A stretch of DNA of 64,000 nt from Nocardioides ochotonae. Lineage in GTDB: Bacteria; Actinomycetota; Actinomycetes; Propionibacteriales; Nocardioidaceae. The stretch covers positions 3,955,001-4,019,000 of the forward strand of contig NZ_CP061769.1 in NCBI RefSeq assembly GCF_011420305.2, written 5' to 3'. Under the pieces are notes generated by a model. The model saw only the letters and a list, made by a program, of their open reading frames with translations, searched no databases and was not told the DNA's origin. Position numbers and translations under genes: made by a program. Of this stretch, positions 60,063-64,000 are shown in pieces. Each line of letters begins with the position of its first letter. Position 1 is the first letter of the stretch.

Positions 60063-60593
60063 ATGGCAGCGGGACACAAGCAGACCCAGCCGACGAGATC
60101 GCGCCGCGCCGTGATGGCCACGCCCCCGGGAGCCGGGCGCGGCACCTGGGCGATGGGCTCGCTCTTCGAGCACCTCGTCGGCCCGGGGCAGAGCGAGGGC
60201 GCCCTCGGCGCCGCGCTGGTGACCCAGCCGCCGGGCATCGCCACCCCGCTGCATCGCCACTCCCGCGAGGCCGAAGCGCTCTACCTGTTCGAGGGCGAGA
60301 TGAGCTACCGCGCGGGCGACACGACGTACGAGCTGACCGCGGGCTGGTTCCTCTTCCTCCCGCGCGGGCTGCCGCACGCCTTCCGGATCCGCGGCGAGCA
60401 GCCGGCGCGCTTCCTCAGCCTGACCCTGCCCGGCGGGCTGCTCGAGCTGTACGACGAGGTGGGGGTGCCGGCGACCGCGATGCGGATCCCGGGCGAGGGC
60501 GAGGGGCGGACCGCGGAGGAGGAGATCGGGCGCTGGAACGAGGTCGCGCCGCGCTACGGCCTGGAGGTGCTCGGTCCGCCGATCCCGGAGTGA
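60063..60593 (+). CDS. Cupin-domain protein
   Basis: A 176-residue cupin. Motif 1 is IATPLHRHSREAEALYLFEG (HxH...E...G) and motif 2 PRGLPHAFRI (G-x-P-H). The strand order VTQPPGIATPL, MSYRAGDTTYELTAGWFLFL fits quercetinase/dioxygenase-like monocupins. The metal-site residues H, H, E and H are all present, so it may be an active metal enzyme. The start is uncertain: ATG at 60063 has no ribosome site, and ATG at 60114 is the alternative. It converges with the XRE-cupin regulator gene, 1 base between stops. Confidence 0.82.
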   Translation: MAAGHKQTQPTRSRRAVMATPPGAGRGTWAMGSLFEHLVGPGQSEGALGAALVTQPPGIATPLHRHSREAEALYLFEGEMSYRAGDTTYELTAGWFLFLPRGLPHAFRIRGEQPARFLSLTLPGGLLELYDEVGVPATAMRIPGEGEGRTAEEEIGRWNEVAPRYGLEVLGPPIPE

Positions 60594-60594
60594 G

Positions 60595-61167
60595 TCAGGA
60601 GCGCACGTGCATCCGCTCGCCCTGGGGGCCGTAGACGGCCAGCGCCTCGGCGGGGGCCGGCCCGGGGTTGCTGAGCCAGTGCGGCGTACGGGTGTCGAAC
60701 TCGACGACCTCGCCCGGCGCCAGCAGCAGGTCGCGGGTGCCGAGCACCAGCCGCAACCGACCGGACAGCACGTAGAGCCACTCGTAGCCCTCGTGGGTGC
60801 GCAGGTCCGGCACCGCGTCGGGGCGCGGCGGCAGCACCTGCTTGTAGGCCTGGAGCCCGCCCGGGCGGCGGGTCAGCGGCAGGAACGTCATCCCGTGGCG
60901 CTGCACCGGCCGCGAGCGCACCCGCGGGTCGCCGGTCTCCGGGGCGTCGACGAGGTCGTCGAGGGAGACCCGGTGCGCCTTCGCCAGCGCGAGCAGCAGC
61001 TCCAGGGTGGGCTTGCGCCCGCCCGACTCCAGCCGCGAGAGCGTGCTCACCGAGATCCCGGTCTCGGCCGACAGGTCGGCCAAGGTGGCCTCCCGCTCCA
61101 GGCGCAGCTGGCGCAGCCGCGGGCCCACCTGCTGGAGCGCGGCGGCCATGTCGTCGTCGGTGACCAT
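60595..61167 (-). CDS. XRE-cupin regulator
   Basis: A 190-residue regulator. The N-terminal XRE HTH spans about 12-70: LRQLRLEREATLADLSAETG, ISVSTLSRLESGGRKPTLEL (recognition helix), LLALAKAHRVSLDDLVD. A linker (RSRPVQRHGMTF) leads to a C-terminal cupin (DLRTHEGYEWLYVLSGRLRL, EVVEFDTRTPHWLSNPG) that would sense a small molecule. Divergent from an FAD oxidoreductase. The operator copy at 61176-61200 lies at its own promoter (-10 candidate CAAACT), so it is autoregulated in this model. A near-identical operator also lies before the methyltransferase at 58594. Confidence 0.93.
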   Translation of the reverse strand: MVTDDDMAAALQQVGPRLRQLRLEREATLADLSAETGISVSTLSRLESGGRKPTLELLLALAKAHRVSLDDLVDAPETGDPRVRSRPVQRHGMTFLPLTRRPGGLQAYKQVLPPRPDAVPDLRTHEGYEWLYVLSGRLRLVLGTRDLLLAPGEVVEFDTRTPHWLSNPGPAPAEALAVYGPQGERMHVRS

Positions 61168-61175
61168 TCCCGCAG

Positions 61176-61200
61176 TTTGCCGCTATGGCAAGGATGTTTG
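61176..61200 (+). promoter_or_regulatory. Putative XRE operator, copy B, with promoter
   Basis: TTTGCCGCTATGGCAAGGAT is followed by GTTTG. It contains TTGCC-N5-GGCAA. Its end overlaps the -35 TTGTCA (61198-61203); after a 17-base spacer comes -10 GAGACT (61221-61226), then 6 bases to the FAD oxidoreductase ATG. On the other strand it overlaps the promoter of the XRE gene itself. Confidence 0.78.
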
Positions 61201-61232
61201 TCAACCGCGCCGGTCGCTCGGAGACTCGTGGG

Positions 61233-62225
61233 ATGAACCCGGCACCCGATCCCCTGCCGCCCGTCGAGCACGACGTGGTGGTCGTCGGCGGCGGGGCGGC
61301 CGCCCTCAGCGGCGCCCTCGCCCTGGGCCGCTCGCGCCGTTCCGTGCTGGTCCTCGACGCGGGCGAGCCCCGCAACGCCCCGGCCGCCCATGCCCACAAC
61401 TACCTCGGTCGCGAGGGCGTGCCGCCCCGCGAGCTGCTCGCGATCGGCCGCGAGGAGGTCGCGCAGTACGGCGTACAGGTCCTCGAGGCGCGGGTCGCCG
61501 GCGTACGCACGCGGGACGGCGACGACCTCGCCTTCACCGTCACCACCGACGACGGGCGCGAGCACTCCGCCCGCCGGGTGCTGGTGGCCACCGGGCTGGT
61601 CGACGTGCTCCCCGACGTGCCTGGACTGGCCGAGCGCTGGGGCCGCGACGTGCTGCACTGCCCCTACTGCCACGGCTGGGAGGTGCGCGGGCAGCGGGTG
61701 GTGGTGTTGGCCACCGGCCCGATGGCGACGCACCAGGCGCTGCTCTTCCGCCAGCTCACCGAGCACGTCACGGTCGTGGTCGCGGACCCCGCGGCGCACC
61801 CGGGCCAGGACGACCTCGAGCGGCTCGCCGCTCGGGGCATCGCGGTGCTGAGTGACCCGCCGGTGGAGGTGCTGAGCATCGACGGCGTGCTGAGCGGCCT
61901 GCGGCTGGCTTCCGGGGAGGTGCTGGCCTGCGACGCGGTGGTGGTCTCCCCACGCTTCGAGGCCCGCGCCGACTTCCTCGCGCCCCTGGGCCTCACCGCC
62001 GAACCCTTCGAGGCGGGCGGGGTCCTGCTCGGCACGGCGGTGCCCGCGGACCCCACCGGCGCGACCGCCGTACCGGGGGTGTGGGTCGCCGGCAACGTCG
62101 CCGACCCGACGGCCCAGGTGATCGCCGCCGCGGCCGCCGGCCTGCGCGCCGGCGCGATGATCAACGCCGACCTGGTCGAGGAGGAGACCCGGGCTGCCGT
62201 CGCCGCCCGGCGGACGCTCGCCTGA
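61233..62225 (+). CDS. Thioredoxin-reductase-like FAD oxidoreductase
   Basis: A 330-residue NAD(P)/FAD protein of the TrxB-like family. FAD site DVVVVGGGAAALSGALALGR, VLVLDAGEPRNAPAAHAHNY (the family's start), and a CxxC-like pair in LHCPYCHGWEVRGQRV, followed by the NADPH-binding half VVVLATGPMATHQALLFRQL and the final WVAGNVADPTAQVIAAAAAG. The CPYC motif is where true TrxR has CATC, so redox activity with a partner thiol is likely. The longer frame from 61185 reads through the operator; ATG 61233 fits the -10/leaderless layout. Controlled with the XRE gene. Confidence 0.92.
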   Translation: MNPAPDPLPPVEHDVVVVGGGAAALSGALALGRSRRSVLVLDAGEPRNAPAAHAHNYLGREGVPPRELLAIGREEVAQYGVQVLEARVAGVRTRDGDDLAFTVTTDDGREHSARRVLVATGLVDVLPDVPGLAERWGRDVLHCPYCHGWEVRGQRVVVLATGPMATHQALLFRQLTEHVTVVVADPAAHPGQDDLERLAARGIAVLSDPPVEVLSIDGVLSGLRLASGEVLACDAVVVSPRFEARADFLAPLGLTAEPFEAGGVLLGTAVPADPTGATAVPGVWVAGNVADPTAQVIAAAAAGLRAGAMINADLVEEETRAAVAARRTLA

Positions 62226-62231
62226 TCAGCG

Positions 62232-62278
62232 GATGGCGGTGCTCCCCAGTCACCTGCTGACCGCAGGACACCGCCATC
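62232..62278. terminator. Nested hairpin between convergent genes
   Basis: GATGGCGGTG (62232-62241) pairs with CACCGCCATC (62269-62278). The 27-base loop contains a second stem CCTGC-TGACC-GCAGG. Placed between the FAD oxidoreductase stop and the opposite gene's stop, it can terminate both. Confidence 0.75.
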
Positions 62279-62293
62279 TGCGAAAGCGTGGGC

Positions 62294-62590
62294 TCAGCCG
62301 CGGCGCTCGTGCAGCCGCTGCTGGGCTGCGGGGAGGTAGGCCAGGCACGGCGCCTCGGCGCCCGGGTGCTTCTCGTGGAGGTGGAAGATCCAGCGGTCCA
62401 TCGCGGCCATGTAGCCGTTGTCCTCGCCGGCGCGATGCGTCGACCACGGGCCCCGGCCCTTCACGGTGCACTCGGTGCAGGTGAACCGGTAGAGGAACTC
62501 CTTGTCCGGGCCGAGGTCGATCTTCACCTTCGCCAGCGGACCCGCCTCCGCAGCGGCCTTGCGCTCGCGCGCCGAACGGCTCGCCACCAT
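62294..62590 (-). CDS. Conserved hypothetical protein with CxxC
   Basis: A 98-residue cytosolic protein. The N-terminus is basic/Ala-rich (ARERKAAAEAGPLAKVKIDL), followed by LGPDKEFLYRFTCTECTVKG (CTEC), THRAGEDNGYMAAMDRWIFH and EKHPGAEAPCLAYLPAAQQR. The two Cys of CTEC, two His and one more Cys could bind zinc, though no known zinc-finger pattern fits. I do not recognise a family. The start codon is ATG or the downstream in-frame option; no strong ribosome site was found. Confidence 0.6.
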   Translation of the reverse strand: MVASRSARERKAAAEAGPLAKVKIDLGPDKEFLYRFTCTECTVKGRGPWSTHRAGEDNGYMAAMDRWIFHLHEKHPGAEAPCLAYLPAAQQRLHERRG

Positions 62591-62633
62591 GTCACCACAC
62601 CCCTTGTCCTCGACCCCGCAGCCTACGCGGGGG

Positions 62634-62921
62634 CTAGACCCCCGGGACCACCCGGATCTCCCGCACCGCGCCGCCGTCGAGGGCGGCGAGCGCCTCCTGG
62701 TACGCCGGGCCGTCGTGGGCGGCGCGGGCGGCCTCGACGGAGTCGAAGCGGATGACGACCGTGCGGGTCGTCTCGCCGGCCTCCCAGGTCTGCTCGGGCA
62801 GGGCCCGGGCGAGGAAGGTGCCGCCGGCGGCCTCGAGGGCGGGGCCGGCGAGCGCGGCGTACGCCGCCATCTTCGACTCGTCGAGGACCTCGCGGTAGAT
62901 GCTGATCCAGTAAGCGCTCAT
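62634..62921 (-). CDS. DUF1330 ferredoxin-fold protein
   Basis: A 95-residue dimeric alpha-beta barrel protein: AYWISIYREVLDESKMAAYA, ALAGPALEAAGGTFLARALP and VVIRFDSVEAARAAHDGPAY are the DUF1330 signatures. The role is unknown; some relatives are decarboxylase-like. The ATG at 62921 follows GAGGAT by six bases, the leaderless layout. It lies directly downstream of hutU on the same strand, 59 bases past its stop. Confidence 0.9.
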   Translation of the reverse strand: MSAYWISIYREVLDESKMAAYAALAGPALEAAGGTFLARALPEQTWEAGETTRTVVIRFDSVEAARAAHDGPAYQEALAALDGGAVREIRVVPGV

Positions 62922-62980
62922 GGGGCCATCCTCGCCGACCGCCCGACATCCGGGCCGCCCGACATCCCGACAGCCCCACC

Positions 62981-64000
62981 TCACCGCGGCACGTGCAGCC
63001 CCTGCTCCTGCGCCACCCGCTCCGCGATCTCGTAGCCCGCGTCGACGTGGCGGAACACCCCCATGGCGGGGTCGTTGGTGAGCACCCGCTCGAGCTTCTC
63101 GGCGGCCAGGTCCGTGCCGTCGGCGACGCAGACCTGGCCGGCGTGCAGGGAGCGGCCCATCCCGACGCCGCCGCCGTGGTGGAAGGAGACCCAGGTGGCG
63201 CCCGAGGCGGTGTTGACCAGGGCGTTGAGCACCGCCCAGTCGGCGATCGCGTCGGAGCCGTCGGCCATGGCCTCCGTCTCGCGGTACGGCGAGGCGACCG
63301 AGCCGCAGTCGAGGTGGTCGCGGCCGATGACCACCGGCGCGCGCAGCTCGCCGGTGCGCACCATCTCGTTGAACCGCAGCCCGGCGAGGTGGCGCTGCCC
63401 GTAGCCCAGCCAGCAGATCCGCGCCGGAAGCCCCTGGAACGCCACCCGCTCCTGGGCCAGCGTGATCCAGCGCCGCAGCCGCTCGTCATCGGGGAACAGC
63501 TCGAGGACCGCCGCGTCGGTGGCCGCGATGTCGGCGGGGTCGCCGGACAGCGCCGCCCAGCGGAACGGGCCCTTGCCCTGGCAGAACAGCGGGCGGATGT
63601 AGGCGGGCACGAAGCCGGGGATGTCGAAGGCGCGGGCGCAGCCGCCCTTGCGCGCCTCGTCGCGGATCGAGTTGCCGTAGTCGAAGACCTCCGCGCCCCG
63701 GTCGGCGAACGCGACCATCGCCCCCACCTGGGCGGCCATCGAGGCCCGCGCCCGCTCGGTGAAGCCCGCGGGGTCCTCGCCCGCGACCCGCCGCCAGTCC
63801 TCGAAGGCGACCCCGACGGGCAGGTAGGCCAGCGGGTCGTGCGCGGAGGTCTGGTCGGTGACCACGTCGATGGGCGCCCCCGCCGCCTGCAGCGCGGGGA
63901 AGACCTCCGCGGCGTTGCCGAGCAGGCCGATCGACAGCGCCCGCCGCTCGTCGCGCGCGGCGACCGCCAGCGCGAGCGCGTGCTCCAGCGACTCCGCACG
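62981..64000 (-). CDS. hutU: Urocanate hydratase, C-terminal part
   Basis: The last 339 residues of a protein of about 550 residues; the 5' end lies beyond the right edge. It converts urocanate to 4-imidazolone-5-propionate with tightly bound NAD+. Marks: [54 protein letters not shown] with the active-site Cys region [36 protein letters not shown] and [19 protein letters not shown] (HHGGG). Frame open to base 64000. Its product is the substrate of HutI, encoded 19 kb away, so the Hut route is split. Confidence 0.97.
   Translation of the reverse strand, partial: RAESLEHALALAVAARDERRALSIGLLGNAAEVFPALQAAGAPIDVVTDQTSAHDPLAYLPVGVAFEDWRRVAGEDPAGFTERARASMAAQVGAMVAFADRGAEVFDYGNSIRDEARKGGCARAFDIPGFVPAYIRPLFCQGKGPFRWAALSGDPADIAATDAAVLELFPDDERLRRWITLAQERVAFQGLPARICWLGYGQRHLAGLRFNEMVRTGELRAPVVIGRDHLDCGSVASPYRETEAMADGSDAIADWAVLNALVNTASGATWVSFHHGGGVGMGRSLHAGQVCVADGTDLAAEKLERVLTNDPAMGVFRHVDAGYEIAERVAQEQGLHVPR

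Overview
The window looks like chromosomal DNA of a very GC-rich actinobacterium, most likely Nocardioides or a close relative in the Nocardioidaceae. I estimate the GC content at about 72% by eye. The support is the HspR/HAIR heat-shock system, mycothiol-linked DinB-fold proteins, F420-type oxidoreductases, a DUF222-HNH endonuclease, a DUF6131 micro-protein, many leaderless genes and very tight convergent gene ends. I saw no phage, IS element, CRISPR array, rRNA or tRNA. All calls come from reading the sequence; no database search was run.

Layout. 1-8.3 kb is housekeeping: an edge-truncated AbiEi-like gene, fba, a secreted protein, a LOG-like protein, an SpoU methyltransferase, two tail-to-tail DedA genes, pyrE and a DapC-like aminotransferase. 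8.4-16 kb is the heat-shock region on the minus strand: dnaK-grpE-dnaJ-hspR-vanZ, followed by clpB. Perfect HAIR operators lie upstream of dnaK and clpB. 16-23 kb holds lipoproteins, an M28 peptidase, a CapA-like protein, Nudix, an aldo-keto reductase and a MarR/EamA divergent pair with a clear palindrome.

23.3-28.5 kb is a catabolic cluster: two F420-type enzymes, an NTF2-like protein, a DUF1214-like protein, an SDR and a sulfotransferase. Its divergent promoter carries a 14-bp site matching the steroid regulator KstR consensus. 28.5-33.2 kb is a mixed stretch (DUF1772, GNAT, BAAT-like hydrolase, deoxyribosyltransferase-like, DUF222-HNH, orphan lipoproteins). 33.3-37 kb is a self-contained cassette (flavin monooxygenase, TetR, alpha/beta hydrolase; divergent SDR) with its own palindrome.

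37.5-45 kb has a large LuxR/AAA regulator and a histidine-degradation operon: an M20 amidohydrolase, hutF and hutI. hutU lies about 18 kb away at the right edge. 45-51 kb has M20 peptidase, MFS, DUF1992 and a malyl-CoA lyase pair that suggests the ethylmalonyl-CoA pathway. 51-64 kb is a mosaic of small metabolic and regulatory genes, with a decayed SMP-30 gene.

The most interesting signal is a 25-bp element found twice, at 58537-58561 and 61176-61200. In both places it abuts a -35 box with identical geometry. One copy lies between an XRE-cupin regulator and an FAD oxidoreductase, the other before a methyltransferase, which suggests an undescribed small regulon. At a larger scale the octamer GTACGCCG (and its complement) recurs far above chance, much like a highly iterated palindrome. 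At least 17 genes also fit a 'NAnnnT, 6-7 bases, start codon' leaderless promoter pattern.
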